A stretch of DNA of 64,000 nt, from positions 1 through 64,000 of the forward strand of contig NZ_JACUUJ010000007.1 in assembly GCF_014859355.1 (NCBI RefSeq), in the 5' to 3' direction. The position numbers and the translations under genes were made by a program. Positions 24,508 through 34,071 of the stretch are shown here, piece by piece. Each line of letters begins with the position of its first letter. Positions within the stretch are counted from its first letter, which is position 1. Source of the DNA: Yoonia sp. Its GTDB lineage: Bacteria; Pseudomonadota; Alphaproteobacteria; Rhodobacterales; Rhodobacteraceae. A model generated the notes under the pieces. The model saw nothing but the letters and a program-made list of their open reading frames with translations, was not told where the DNA came from and did not search any database.

Positions 24508-26247
24508 ATGAACCTTTTTGCCGATATCCGCGTGCTCGTGATGGATAGCCTTGACCAGTTGACAGCCGAAGGCGCGTTGCCCGCCGGTTTGTCCACCGAT
24601 GCTGTCGCAGTCGAACCGCCCCGCGACGCAGCGCACGGCGATATGGCAACCAATGCGGCGATGGTGTTGGCCAAGCCCGCCAAAATGAACCCCCGCGTGA
24701 TTGCCGAGGCACTTGCGGCGAAATTGCAGGCCGATCCGCGTATCGCTGCCGCCGATGTCGCCGGTCCGGGATTTCTGAACATGCGCCTTGCGCCCGGCGT
24801 CTGGCAGGGGGTTGTGCGCACCGTGCTGACTGATGCGGGCTTTGGCCGGTCCACGCTGGGGCAGGGGCAAAAGATGCTGGTGGAATATGTATCGGCCAAC
24901 CCGACAGGCCCGCTGCATGTGGGCCACACCCGTGGCGCTGTGTTTGGTGATGCGCTGGCCAGCCTGCTGGATTACGCAGGCTATGACGTGACCCGCGAAT
25001 ACTATATCAACGATGGCGGCGCGCAGGTTGATGTGCTCGCGCGGTCGGTCTACCTGCGCTATCTTGAAGCGCACGGTCAGGACGTCGCGTTCGAGGATGG
25101 CACTTACCCCGGCGATTACCTTATCCCCGTGGGGCAGGCGTTGAAGGACAAGGTTGGCGATGCCTTTGTGGGCAAGGGCGAAGATGTCTGGCTGGATGAA
25201 ATCCGCCTGTTTGCAACCGATGCGATGATGGCGCTGATCCGCGAAGATCTGGCGCAGCTTGGCATTGTGATGGATAGTTTCTTTTCTGAAAAATCATTGT
25301 ATGGCAGTGGTTTGATCGAAAAATCGATTGCAGAACTTGATGCCAAGGGGCTGATCTATCAAGGCGTGCTGGAACCGCCCAAGGGCAAAATGCCCGAAGA
25401 TTGGGAACCGCGCGAACAGACTTTGTTCCGCTCGACCGCCCATGGCGATGACGTGGACCGGCCGGTGCAGAAATCCGATGGCGCATGGACCTATTTCGCC
25501 CCCGATATCGCCTATCACTATGACAAGGTGCAGCGCGGGTTTGCGGCCTTGATCGACGTTTTCGGCGCCGATCACGGTGGCTATGTCAAACGGATGAAGG
25601 CGGCGGTGTCGGCCTTGTCCGATGGCAAGGTGCCGCTGGACATCAAGCTGACGCAGCTGGTGAAACTGTATAAGAACGGTGAACCCTTCAAGATGTCGAA
25701 ACGCGCGGGAACATTCGTGACCCTGCGTGATGTGGTCGATCAGGTTGGCCCCGATGTAACGCGGTTCCACATGCTGACGCGCAAGAACGATGCGCCGCTG
25801 GATTTCGATTTTGACAAGGTGCTGGAACAATCCAAGGATAACCCCGTCTTTTACGTCAACTACGCCTATGCGCGGGTGAATTCCGCCGTGGCCAAGGCGG
25901 CAGAGTTCGCGGATGTGTCCGATGCCACGCTGGCAGGGGTCGATCTGTCGGGCCTGACCCATGACGCCGAACTGACGCTGATCCGCAAATTGGCGGAATG
26001 GCCGCGTCTGGTGGATATCGCTGCCAAGGGCCACGAGCCGCACAGGATCGCATTTTATCTGTACGATCTGGCGTCAGATTTTCATGCGCTGTACCATCAG
26101 GGCAACAGCGAACCCGGCTTACGTTTCGTGCAGATTGGTGACTCAGATACCACACAGGCGAAAATTGCCCTGATCCGGGCGGTTGCGATTGTTATTTCGC
26201 ACGGTCTTGGTATTCTTGGGGTCACACCGGCAGAAGAGATGCGCTAA
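24508..26247 (+). CDS. argS: Arginyl-tRNA synthetase
   Basis: Class Ia synthetase of 579 residues. An N-terminal Add-1 domain is followed by the HIGH signature as HVGH in NPTGPLHVGHTRG, and KMSKS appears as KMSKRAG in FKMSKRAGTFVTLRD. The C-terminal DALR anticodon-binding domain ends the protein. ATG 24508 fits the family; a TTG five codons upstream is possible but less likely. First gene of argS - SPOR - nagZ - scpA - scpB, although a 74-base gap follows it. Confidence 0.97.
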   Translation: MNLFADIRVLVMDSLDQLTAEGALPAGLSTDAVAVEPPRDAAHGDMATNAAMVLAKPAKMNPRVIAEALAAKLQADPRIAAADVAGPGFLNMRLAPGVWQGVVRTVLTDAGFGRSTLGQGQKMLVEYVSANPTGPLHVGHTRGAVFGDALASLLDYAGYDVTREYYINDGGAQVDVLARSVYLRYLEAHGQDVAFEDGTYPGDYLIPVGQALKDKVGDAFVGKGEDVWLDEIRLFATDAMMALIREDLAQLGIVMDSFFSEKSLYGSGLIEKSIAELDAKGLIYQGVLEPPKGKMPEDWEPREQTLFRSTAHGDDVDRPVQKSDGAWTYFAPDIAYHYDKVQRGFAALIDVFGADHGGYVKRMKAAVSALSDGKVPLDIKLTQLVKLYKNGEPFKMSKRAGTFVTLRDVVDQVGPDVTRFHMLTRKNDAPLDFDFDKVLEQSKDNPVFYVNYAYARVNSAVAKAAEFADVSDATLAGVDLSGLTHDAELTLIRKLAEWPRLVDIAAKGHEPHRIAFYLYDLASDFHALYHQGNSEPGLRFVQIGDSDTTQAKIALIRAVAIVISHGLGILGVTPAEEMR

Positions 26248-26321
26248 CGCACAGGGCTGCCGGATCAGGCTGAATGAATTGACCCCAAAAGCCAAAAGGC
26301 ACGGGGCACAGTGAGGCAGAG

Positions 26322-27251
26322 ATGGCAGTTTATGATGAGGGGTTCACCCCGCACAGTGGTGCATTGCGCGCCGGTTCTATCGTCAATTATGCAGGGGCCG
26401 CACTTTCGCTGGCGCTGATGGCGGGCGTCGGTTTCTGGGGCTACAAGCTGATCATACGCGATGTCAGCGGTATTCCCGTGGTGCGCGCCATGGAAGGCGA
26501 TATGCGCGTTTTGCCTGATAACCCTGGCGGAGATGTGGCGCTGAACACTGGTTTGGCCGTGAACGAGGTGGCCGCCGTTGGCGAGGCGGGCGGACCCGAA
26601 GATTTGTTGGTCTTGGCCCCGATGACCATGGGCCTTTCCCGCGAAGATCTGGATGTGGAACCCGCAGCCGAAGCGCAGGAAATGGATGTTTCAACCATGA
26701 ACGAGATGGACACAGAAATCGTCATGCCGGCCGGTCTGATTGTCGATAATCCGCCGGTCATCGAAAACGACGGCCCCAGCGACGCCGACATCCTTGCCTT
26801 GGCCGATCAGATCGCCGTAGGCACCGACGCCAGCGCGCCATCTGATGGCACTGATATCGTTCCAGCGTCTGTGCCTGGGGTGGCTTTGTCGCCACGTCCG
26901 GTGCTGCGCCCAATGGGATTGCAAGTGGCAATGGCGTCGCCTGTCAGCGCGGCACCATCCAGCACGCAAGAGGTGGCGGTCACCACAACCGAATTTGCCC
27001 CCGGCACCAACCTTGTCCAGCTTGGCGCATTCCCGTCACCCACCCTTGCTGCCAGCGAATGGGCACAGCTTGAACGCCGCTTTGGCCGCCTGCTTGACGG
27101 CAAAAGCCGCGTGATCCAGGTCAGCAATCAATCCAGTGGCACGTGGTACCGGTTGCGGGCCAGTGGGTTTGCCGACCGCGACGAAGCGCGGCGTTTCTGC
27201 ACGGCGCTCGAAGCCGAGGGTGCGAACTGCATCGCGGTGCTTGTGAACTAG
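26322..27251 (+). CDS. SPOR-domain envelope protein
   Basis: A bitopic inner-membrane protein of 309 residues. A short cytoplasmic N-terminus precedes one transmembrane helix (about residues 22-46), then a long acidic, low-complexity periplasmic linker (about 50-225). A C-terminal SPOR domain (about 228-309; LVQLGAFPSPTLAASEWAQL and WYRLRASGFADRDEARRFC) binds denuded septal peptidoglycan. Its likely role is in cell division. The stop touches the GTG of nagZ. Confidence 0.88.
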   Translation: MAVYDEGFTPHSGALRAGSIVNYAGAALSLALMAGVGFWGYKLIIRDVSGIPVVRAMEGDMRVLPDNPGGDVALNTGLAVNEVAAVGEAGGPEDLLVLAPMTMGLSREDLDVEPAAEAQEMDVSTMNEMDTEIVMPAGLIVDNPPVIENDGPSDADILALADQIAVGTDASAPSDGTDIVPASVPGVALSPRPVLRPMGLQVAMASPVSAAPSSTQEVAVTTTEFAPGTNLVQLGAFPSPTLAASEWAQLERRFGRLLDGKSRVIQVSNQSSGTWYRLRASGFADRDEARRFCTALEAEGANCIAVLVN

Positions 27252-28241
27252 GTGGCAATCAACGCAACGATCCTTGGCCCCGCCGGACCAACACTGACCG
27301 ACTGGGAACGCGGGTTTTTCCGTGATGCTGACCCGCTGGGGTTTATCCTGTTTGCCCGCAACATCGACACGCCCGACCAGTTGCGCGCCCTGACCGATGA
27401 TCTGCGCGGTCTGCTGGGCCGCGCGGTGCCGATCCTGATTGATCAGGAAGGCGGGCGCGTGCAGCGGATGCGCGCCCCCCATTGGCGCGCATACCTGCCC
27501 GCGCTGGACCAGATGGCGCGCGCCCGTGATCCGATGCGCGCGCAATGGCTGCGCAATCGGCTGATTGCGGCAGAACTGCATGACGTGGGCATCGACGTCA
27601 ATTGCGCACCATTGGCCGATCTGGTCGAGGATGTGACCCATCCGGTGCTGCGCAACCGGCTTTATGGCCGCGATGTGGATACGGTCGTGCAGGCCGCGCG
27701 CATCTGTGCTGCGGCGCTTTTGGCCGGTGGTGTACTGCCGGTGCTGAAACATATTCCCGGCTATGGGCGGGCTGCTGTTGACAGCCACAAGGCGCTGCCA
27801 ACAGTGACAGCCCCGCGCGCGGATCTGAATGCGCGCGATTTTGCGCCTTTTCGGGCGCTGAACGATATCGCCATGGGCATGACCGCCCATATCGTCTGCA
27901 CTGATGTCGACCCTGACAATCCCGTCACCACATCGCCCGCGATGATGCAGGTAATCCGGCGGGACATCGGCTTTGGCGGGTTGATCATGACAGATGATAT
28001 TTCGATGCAGGCGCTGTCAGGCGATCTGACCGACCGCGCGGCGGCGGCGGTTGCGGCGGGGTGCGATATCGTGCTGCATTGCAATGGTGACGCTGCCGAA
28101 ATGCAGGCTGTTGTCGCGGCTGCGGGGGCCATGACCCCGGCGGCAATGACCCGCGCAAATCATGCGCTGGCGCAGCGAAAACACCCCGCACCAATTGACA
28201 TCCCCGCCTTGGAAGCCGAGTTTAAAGCGCTTTTGGCGTGA
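27252..28241 (+). CDS. nagZ: Beta-N-acetylhexosaminidase NagZ
   Basis: A glycoside hydrolase family 3 enzyme, 329 residues, that removes GlcNAc from muropeptides in cytosolic cell-wall recycling. The start is GTG at 27252, directly abutting the stop of the SPOR gene. DQEGGRVQRM and KHIPGYGRAAVDSHK (the His-containing catalytic loop) and MTDDISMQAL (the nucleophile Asp) are visible. The neighbourhood with a SPOR protein and scpAB is a common alphaproteobacterial arrangement. Confidence 0.94.
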   Translation: MAINATILGPAGPTLTDWERGFFRDADPLGFILFARNIDTPDQLRALTDDLRGLLGRAVPILIDQEGGRVQRMRAPHWRAYLPALDQMARARDPMRAQWLRNRLIAAELHDVGIDVNCAPLADLVEDVTHPVLRNRLYGRDVDTVVQAARICAAALLAGGVLPVLKHIPGYGRAAVDSHKALPTVTAPRADLNARDFAPFRALNDIAMGMTAHIVCTDVDPDNPVTTSPAMMQVIRRDIGFGGLIMTDDISMQALSGDLTDRAAAAVAAGCDIVLHCNGDAAEMQAVVAAAGAMTPAAMTRANHALAQRKHPAPIDIPALEAEFKALLA

Positions 28242-28247
28242 GGTAAT

Positions 28248-29039
28248 ATGCAAGACGATGCGTTTCAGCCCGATCCGATCAGCGTCAGTGACCGTGTCGC
28301 GGCTGAGGCGCTGATTGTTGATGTCGGCGCCTTCGAAGGGCCGCTTGATCTGCTGCTGACCCTGTCGCGCACGCAAAAGGTAGACCTGCGCAAGATTTCC
28401 ATTCTGGCGCTGGCCCAACAATATCTGGCCTTTGTAGAGCGGGCCAAACAGCTGCGGCTGGAACTGGCGGCTGATTACCTGGTCATGGCGGCTTGGCTGG
28501 CGTTTCTGAAATCGCGTCTGCTGTTGCCCCCTGACCCCAAGGAAGATGGCCCGTCAGGCGAAGAACTTGCCGCGCATCTGGCGTTTCAGCTGGAACGCCT
28601 GCAAGCCATGCGTGAAGCCGCAGCCAAGCTGATGGCGCGCGACCAGTTGGGCCGCGATTTCTTTGCCCGTGGCATCACCGAGGATGTGCAGCGCGTGCGC
28701 CGCGTGACCTATACGGCGACGCTGCTGGACCTGATGCAAGGCTATGCGCGTATCCGCACCCGTGATGATTTCCGCCCCTTCGTGCTGGACCGTGCGCATG
28801 TCATGACGATGGAACAGGCGCTGGAACGGATGCGTCGTCTGATCGGCTTTGCCGGTGAATGGACCGATATCGCAAGCTACCTGCCCGATGGTTGGGATGT
28901 TGACCCGCAACGCCGCCGGTCCACCACCGCCGCCACATTCGCCGCCAGTCTGGAACTGGCCAAGGAAGGCAAGATCGAAATACGGCAGGGGGATGCATTC
29001 GCCCCGATCCAGATCCGCAAGAAAGACCCTCGCCCATGA
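28248..29039 (+). CDS. scpA: Chromosome segregation and condensation protein ScpA
   Basis: The kleisin subunit of the SMC-ScpAB condensin, 263 residues. The N-terminal FEGPLDLLLTLSRTQKVDLRKISI is the diagnostic ScpA segment that contacts the SMC neck. A helical middle and a C-terminal winged helix that binds the SMC head follow. The stop overlaps the scpB start (ATGA). Confidence 0.94.
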   Translation: MQDDAFQPDPISVSDRVAAEALIVDVGAFEGPLDLLLTLSRTQKVDLRKISILALAQQYLAFVERAKQLRLELAADYLVMAAWLAFLKSRLLLPPDPKEDGPSGEELAAHLAFQLERLQAMREAAAKLMARDQLGRDFFARGITEDVQRVRRVTYTATLLDLMQGYARIRTRDDFRPFVLDRAHVMTMEQALERMRRLIGFAGEWTDIASYLPDGWDVDPQRRRSTTAATFAASLELAKEGKIEIRQGDAFAPIQIRKKDPRP

Positions 29040-29674
29040 GAAAACGTGACAACGACAGCCTGTTCGATGCCCCGCCGATGGGTGAACAGGAACGCATGGT
29101 CGAGGCGATCCTGTTCGCCACCGCCGATCCGATCACGGTGCAGGAACTGGCGGGGCGCATGCCCCACGGCTGCGACCCCGCCGAGGCCATCGCCCATCTG
29201 CGCAAACGCTATGAAGGGCGGGGGGTGAATGTGGTGCGTATCGACAACGCCTGGGCGATCCGCACGGCGCCCGATCTTGGGTTCCTGATGCAAAAGGAAA
29301 CGGTCGAGGTGCGCAAACTGTCGCGCGCCGCGATCGAAACGCTGGCGATCATCGCCTATCATCAGCCCGTCACCCGCGCCGAGATTGAAGAAATCCGCGG
29401 GGTCAGCGTCAGCCGGGGCACGATCGACCAGCTGATTGAACTGGAATGGATCCGCTTTGGCCGCCGCAAGATGACACCGGGGCGGCCTGTGACATTTGTT
29501 GTTACCCAAGGGTTTCTGGACCATTTCGGCCTTGAAAACGCCCGCGACCTGCCGGGGCTGAAAGAATTGCGCGCCGCGGGCCTGCTGGAAAACCGCCCGC
29601 TGCCAGGGGCGGGGTTTCCGGCTGAGGGTGACGATGATGATGATTCGGATCAAAGCGAACTTTTTGCGGAATAA
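29036..29674 (+). CDS. scpB: Chromosome segregation and condensation protein ScpB
   Basis: The kite subunit of SMC-ScpAB, 212 residues. Two winged-helix domains are visible: VEAILFATADPITVQELAGRMP near the N-terminus, and LAIIAYHQPVTRAEIEEIRGV with RGTIDQLIELEWI in the second. The acidic tail (DDDDDSDQSELFAE-like) is typical of alphaproteobacterial ScpB. Coupled to scpA. Confidence 0.94.
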   Translation: MRKRDNDSLFDAPPMGEQERMVEAILFATADPITVQELAGRMPHGCDPAEAIAHLRKRYEGRGVNVVRIDNAWAIRTAPDLGFLMQKETVEVRKLSRAAIETLAIIAYHQPVTRAEIEEIRGVSVSRGTIDQLIELEWIRFGRRKMTPGRPVTFVVTQGFLDHFGLENARDLPGLKELRAAGLLENRPLPGAGFPAEGDDDDDSDQSELFAE

Positions 29675-29701
29675 CCGGGCGCCCTGCGTGTCGCCTGACG
29701 A

Positions 29702-30787
29702 TCAGGCTGTCGGTTTGAAATGCTTTGACAGCTTGAGCCCTTGGCCCTGGTAATTGGATTTGATTTGCGCGCCATAAAGCGCATTGGGCATGGCCGCCAT
29801 ATGTTCGTAAATCAAACGCCCCACAATCTGCCCGTGTTCCAGAACAAATGGCGCTTCGTGGCAGCGCACTTCCAGCACACCGCGCGACCCGTCACCGCCA
29901 GCGGCGGCATAGCCGAAACCGGGATCAAAAAAACCGGCGTAATGCACCCTGAATTCACCAACCATGGCCAGATAAGGTGCCATTTCAGCGGCTTGCAGGG
30001 GCGGAATGACAATCGCTTCGCGGCTGACAAGAATATAGAATGCGCCAGGGTCAAGAATGATCCAGCCATGTTTCGTATAAACAGGTTCCCAGAAATCCGC
30101 CGGATCATAATAGTTGACCCTTGCAAGGTCGATCACACCGGTATGTGGTTTGGCGCGATAGCCGACCAGATTGCCCTTGGCCGGTTTCAGGTCAACGGAA
30201 AACCCCAACCCGTCTGAAATGACCGGATCACCCGACACGATGGGCGTCTGCGCATGCAAGGCGCGCAAGGCGTCATCATCCAGCCACGTTTTGCCTTGGC
30301 GAAAGATGATCTGGTTCAGCATCTGCCCCGGCTGGGCCACAACCGAAAACGAGCGCGGGCAGATTTCAACGTAAAGCGGGCCGTCATAACCTTCTGGCAC
30401 ACGGTCAAATTCGACGCCGTGGTCGGTGATGATCCGCGTCAGAAGGTCCAGCCGCCCGATTGACGATTTGGCACTTGCAGCGGCGGTCATGCCAGCAGGC
30501 AGCGACAGATGTTCCATCAAAGGCACGACGTAGACACAGCCTTTTTCCAAGACAGCGCCGCCGGCCAGCTCAATGGCATGCATCTGAAATTCCGCAAGCC
30601 GTTCGCGCACAGTGCGGTGCCGTCCGGCCAGAAACGATGCGCGCACCCGATACGCGGTTTCCCCCAGCCGCAGGTCAAGCGATGCGGGCTGGATTTGTTC
30701 CGCCGTCACAGGAGATTTGGCCGTGATGGCGCCGCTTGCGATCAAGCCACTGATCTGGTGGTCTGCCAGAACGCCGGGTTTTGTCAT
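29702..30787 (-). CDS. dcd: dCTP deaminase, double-length alphaproteobacterial form
   Basis: Converts dCTP to dUTP for thymidylate synthesis. It has 361 residues, about twice the length of E. coli Dcd (193). The N-terminal half has the Dcd signature SAKSSIGRLDLLTRIITDHG. The C-terminal half repeats a dUTPase-like fold (LDPGAFYILVSREAIVIPP and EHGQIVGRLIYEHM), so the protein looks like a tandem fusion of two jelly-roll units. This long form is usual in alphaproteobacteria. Convergent with scpB. Confidence 0.9.
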   Translation of the reverse strand: MTKPGVLADHQISGLIASGAITAKSPVTAEQIQPASLDLRLGETAYRVRASFLAGRHRTVRERLAEFQMHAIELAGGAVLEKGCVYVVPLMEHLSLPAGMTAAASAKSSIGRLDLLTRIITDHGVEFDRVPEGYDGPLYVEICPRSFSVVAQPGQMLNQIIFRQGKTWLDDDALRALHAQTPIVSGDPVISDGLGFSVDLKPAKGNLVGYRAKPHTGVIDLARVNYYDPADFWEPVYTKHGWIILDPGAFYILVSREAIVIPPLQAAEMAPYLAMVGEFRVHYAGFFDPGFGYAAAGGDGSRGVLEVRCHEAPFVLEHGQIVGRLIYEHMAAMPNALYGAQIKSNYQGQGLKLSKHFKPTA

Positions 30788-30808
30788 CGCGTGGTCCTTT
30801 CGGATACC

Positions 30809-30841
30809 AAAACGCCCGCTGCGCCATGACGCAAACGGGCG
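30809..30841 (-). terminator. Intrinsic terminator of the tRNA-Pro gene
   Basis: On the minus strand CGCCCG (30841-30836) pairs with CGGGCG (30818-30813), with an inner TGCG/CGCA stem, followed by TTTT (30812-30809). It begins eight bases after the tRNA 3' end. Confidence 0.65.
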
Positions 30842-30849
30842 GTTGTGAT

Positions 30850-30926
30850 TGGTCGGGCTAGCAGGACTCGAACCTGCGACCTTCCGTCCCCCAGACGGAC
30901 GCGCTACCAGGCTGCGCTATAGCCCG
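30850..30926 (-). tRNA. tRNA-Pro, anticodon GGG
   Basis: A 77-base gene with an encoded CCA. The acceptor stem pairs CGGGCTA with TAGCCCG. The D arm is GCGC/GCGC around AGCCTGGTA. The anticodon stem is TCCGT/ACGGA around loop CTGGGGG, giving anticodon GGG. The T arm is GCAGG/CCTGC around TTCGAAT. All stems are perfect. Confidence 0.97.
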
Positions 30927-30936
30927 ACTGATCGCT

Positions 30937-30964
30937 GTCATAACGAAATTGCGTGCAGGGGCAA
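30937..30964 (-). promoter_or_regulatory. Promoter of tRNA-Pro
   Basis: On the minus strand TTGCCC (30964-30959) and TATGAC (30942-30937) are spaced by 16 bases. The -10 ends 11 bases before the mature 5' end, appropriate for a tRNA gene with a short leader. Confidence 0.5.
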
Positions 30965-30975
30965 GCCCGAAATCT

Positions 30976-31554
30976 TCAGACAGCGCGCATGCGGTCACGC
31001 AAAATTTCCAATCGTGTCAACAGCTGCGCAATTTCGTGGGCATTGGCCTTAAGGGCGGTTGGATCGACCGGCACAGACCCCAGAATACGGCTGGGCAGGG
31101 GGGGGATTTCGTTCGAATCCGCCGGCTTTTCGAACAGTTTGTCAGGCTTTGCGGCTACATGTGCTGGCGCTGGCGGATCAAAAGGCAAATGATCCTGTCG
31201 CGGCGCGGCGGGTCTATGCGAAGCGGTGCGCACCGGTGCGGTGCTGGCCGGCGCATGCGATTCTGCGTCAGGCGCGACCGTGATGGAAGGGCCAAGTGCC
31301 GCAACGTATTTCACGCCTTTTTCGCGCAATAGCTTTTGCGTGCCCTTGATCGTCAGCCCGTCTTCGTGAAGCAGTTGTTTGATTCCGGCCAACAGGTCCA
31401 TATCTTCGGGCCGGTAATAGCGCCGCCCACCAGCGCCTTTGACGGGCTTGATCTGCGCAAATTTGGTTTCCCAAAACCGCAGGACATGGGTCGGCGTATC
31501 AAGCCATTCGGCAACTTCACTGATCGTGCGGAATGCGTCTTTTGCCTTGGCCAT
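30976..31554 (-). CDS. MerR-family transcriptional regulator
   Basis: A 192-residue regulator. The N-terminal winged helix (residues about 8-75) reads [23 protein letters not shown] and [21 protein letters not shown], the family pattern. The remainder is low-complexity linker and a short C-terminal helix, without Cys or other sensor features. A MerR gene directly downstream of ihfA is a conserved alphaproteobacterial arrangement. Regulon unknown. Confidence 0.88.
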   Translation of the reverse strand: MAKAKDAFRTISEVAEWLDTPTHVLRFWETKFAQIKPVKGAGGRRYYRPEDMDLLAGIKQLLHEDGLTIKGTQKLLREKGVKYVAALGPSITVAPDAESHAPASTAPVRTASHRPAAPRQDHLPFDPPAPAHVAAKPDKLFEKPADSNEIPPLPSRILGSVPVDPTALKANAHEIAQLLTRLEILRDRMRAV

Positions 31555-31557
31555 GAC

Positions 31558-31860
31558 CTAGCGTTTGTTCCCGGCCGCCACACGATCTTTCATCAGGTGC
31601 GACGGGCGAAAGGTCAGCACCCGGCGCGGGTGGATTGGCACCTCTTCCCCGGTCTTGGGGTTGCGTCCCACGCGTGCGGCCTTTTCCCGAACCGAGAAAG
31701 TGCCAAAAGAAGATATTTTCACCGTTTCCCCGGCAACCAGCGCATCTGAAATATGCCCCAGAACGCTTTCCACCAAATCGGCGCTGTCGTTGCGGGATAA
31801 TCCAACCTGGCTGTGCACAGCATCTGCCAGGTCCATCCGTGTCAAGGTCTTGTCAGCCAT
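31558..31860 (-). CDS. ihfA: Integration host factor alpha subunit
   Basis: A nucleoid protein that bends DNA as an IHF heterodimer, 100 residues. The body [28 protein letters not shown] is the dimerisation part. [25 protein letters not shown] and [12 protein letters not shown] form the DNA-binding arms. GGGGGA upstream could serve either of two adjacent ATG codons (31863 or 31860); I chose the second. Last but one gene of the plsX-fabH-ihfA-merR run. Confidence 0.93.
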   Translation of the reverse strand: MADKTLTRMDLADAVHSQVGLSRNDSADLVESVLGHISDALVAGETVKISSFGTFSVREKAARVGRNPKTGEEVPIHPRRVLTFRPSHLMKDRVAAGNKR

Positions 31861-31953
31861 CATATGTCCCCCGCTTCCCAATGAACATAAGCCTGCGCTA
31901 AAATAAGAGTCAATAACAATGACTTGGCATTGCCACCAGATGCACGGTTTCGC

Positions 31954-32925
31954 CTACCAGCGGATCACCACAGCCCCCCAGGCCAGCCCGCCGCCAATAG
32001 CTTCGGTCAGGACCAGATCGCCGGGTTTTATTTGCCCACGCTGCACCGCCACGGACAGGGCCAGCGGAATCGACGCCGCCGAGGTATTGCCGTGGTCCTG
32101 CACCGTCACAACGATGCGGTCCATATCCACACCCAGTTTCTTGGCAGTGGCCTGGATGATACGGATATTCGCCTGATGCGGCACAACCCAGGTGATGTCG
32201 TCCGGGCCAAGCCCAGCCTTGCGCAGCGCGTTTTCGGCCGTCTGCGCCAGTTTTTCGACCGCATGGCGGAACACTTCCTTGCCTTGCATGCGCAGGACGC
32301 CGGTGTTCTGTGTGGCAACCCCGCCGTCGACATAGAGAAGGTCGCGATAGCGCCCGTCGGAATTCAGGTCGGTCGCCAGTATGCCGCGATCTTGCGATGT
32401 GCCGTCACCTTCTTGTGCCTGTAAGATCAACGCACCGGCACCATCGCCGAACAACACACAGGTTGACCTGTCTGTCCAATCCATGATCCGACTGAATGTT
32501 TCGGCCCCGATCACCATCACCCGGTCGGCCTGACCCGAGGCGATCAGCGCATTGGCATTGGCCAGCGCAAAGGTGAATCCGGCACAAACCGCTTGAATAT
32601 CAAAGGCAAAGCCGGTGGTGTTGCCGATGTTATTCTGCACCATCGTCGCGGCAGAGGGAAAGGTCATATCGGCGGTGGATGTGGCCAGAATGATGGCGTC
32701 AATCTGGTCGCCGGTGATCCCGGCATTGTCCAGTGCGGCCTTGGCTGCATGCGTGGCAAGGTCTGACGTGGTTTCCCCTTCGCCAGCGAAATGGCGCCGT
32801 TCGATCCCCGACCGTGCGACGATCCAGTCATGGCTTGTATCAAGCGTTTTTTCGAACTCGGCATTGGGGACGATCCGCCGGGGCAGGTAATGCCCGATCC
32901 CTTTGACGACTGCGCGACGTGTCAT
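31954..32925 (-). CDS. fabH: Beta-ketoacyl-ACP synthase III
   Basis: Initiates fatty acid synthesis by condensing acetyl-CoA with malonyl-ACP. It has 323 residues, with the catalytic triad Cys114 (in DIQAVCAGF), His250 (in WVVPHQAN) and Asn280 (in HGNTSAAS). Its start is separated from the plsX stop by a single base, so it is in an operon with plsX. The C-terminal GGGLAWGAVVIRW ending is standard. Confidence 0.96.
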   Translation of the reverse strand: MTRRAVVKGIGHYLPRRIVPNAEFEKTLDTSHDWIVARSGIERRHFAGEGETTSDLATHAAKAALDNAGITGDQIDAIILATSTADMTFPSAATMVQNNIGNTTGFAFDIQAVCAGFTFALANANALIASGQADRVMVIGAETFSRIMDWTDRSTCVLFGDGAGALILQAQEGDGTSQDRGILATDLNSDGRYRDLLYVDGGVATQNTGVLRMQGKEVFRHAVEKLAQTAENALRKAGLGPDDITWVVPHQANIRIIQATAKKLGVDMDRIVVTVQDHGNTSAASIPLALSVAVQRGQIKPGDLVLTEAIGGGLAWGAVVIRW

Positions 32926-32926
32926 G

Positions 32927-34048
32927 TTATTTGCCTGTCTTGGTGTCAGACCTGTCGGTCCTGCTGTCTTGTGTCGTATCTTGGGCAAGGGACGCCGCCG
33001 ATGCAACCCGCGCGGCCAGTTTGTCGGAAAACCCGCTTTGCGCCAAGCGGTAGGCAAGCAAAAGCGCAGCCGTGACGCCGGTTTTATCCGCTGATCCATG
33101 GCTTTTGATCACGGTCTGGTTCAACCCCAGAAAAACCCCGCCATTCACCCGACGCGGATCAATCCGTTTGCGCAACCGCTTTAGCGACCCGCGCGCCATC
33201 ACGGCGGCCAGCATCGAAAGCGGCGTTTTCATCAAAGCTTCGCGAAGCAGGTCTGAAATCAGTTTTGCCGTGCCTTCACCAGTTTTCAGCGCGACGTTAC
33301 CGGTAAACCCATCGGTGACGATCACATCGACCCTGTCCGAAGGTAAATCACCCCCTTCGATGAAACCGACATAATCGAATTCGCCTTTTGCGGCGGCATT
33401 TGCAATCAGTTCGTGCGCAACCTTGAGTTCAGCACGGCCTTTGTGTTCTTCGGTGCCGACGTTCAAAAGCCCGATCCGGGGCCGTTCAATGCCCAGCCCG
33501 TTGCGCGCGTAAGATGCCCCCATCAGTGCGTAGGTCAGCAAATCGTCCTGATCGGCGCGGATGTCGGCCCCCGCGTCCAGCATCACGTTAAACCCCGACG
33601 GGTTGCGCGATGGCCACATACAGGCAATCGCAGGCCGGTTCACACCTTCGGCCTTGCGCAGGCGCAGCATCGACAGGGCCATCAGCGCGCCGGTATTGCC
33701 GCAACTGATACAGACTGCGGCCTGACCGTTGCGCACGGCTTCGATAGCAGACCACATCGACGTGTCTTTGCCCTGACGCAAGACATGGCTTGGCTTGTCG
33801 GTCATCTTGACGACGCTGACCGCATCATGAACCGTCACCCGATCACTGATCCCATGTTTGCGCAGCATGGGGTGCAATACATCCGCAGGGCCATGCAGAA
33901 TCGCGCTGGCTTTGGGCGATTTGCCCAGAAACACGGCCAGGCCCGCAACGACGGTTGCAGGCCCTTCATCGCCGCCCATGGCGTCAACCGAAAGCACGTG
34001 TGATGCGTTAGCCCCTGTCGGATCGGTGCCCGTCTGGCCTTTGGTCAT
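32927..34048 (-). CDS. plsX: Phosphate acyltransferase PlsX
   Basis: Makes acyl-phosphate from acyl-ACP for membrane phospholipid synthesis. It has 373 residues. The N-terminal SVDAMGGDEGP, the SCGNTGALMALSM segment and IVTDGFTGNVALKTGEGTAK are family signatures. An extended, polar C-terminus with repeated Asp/Thr/Lys is not conserved. The operon order rpmF-plsX-fabH is widely conserved in proteobacteria. Confidence 0.96.
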   Translation of the reverse strand: MTKGQTGTDPTGANASHVLSVDAMGGDEGPATVVAGLAVFLGKSPKASAILHGPADVLHPMLRKHGISDRVTVHDAVSVVKMTDKPSHVLRQGKDTSMWSAIEAVRNGQAAVCISCGNTGALMALSMLRLRKAEGVNRPAIACMWPSRNPSGFNVMLDAGADIRADQDDLLTYALMGASYARNGLGIERPRIGLLNVGTEEHKGRAELKVAHELIANAAAKGEFDYVGFIEGGDLPSDRVDVIVTDGFTGNVALKTGEGTAKLISDLLREALMKTPLSMLAAVMARGSLKRLRKRIDPRRVNGGVFLGLNQTVIKSHGSADKTGVTAALLLAYRLAQSGFSDKLAARVASAASLAQDTTQDSRTDRSDTKTGK

Positions 34049-34071
34049 CTTCCCCGCGCCCGTTCAGCTAC

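Noticed and set aside
29693-29707. GCCTGA/TCAGGC hairpin between scpB and dcd as a terminator
   Set aside because: Only six pairs with no T run and overlapping the dcd stop; too weak to list as a terminator.
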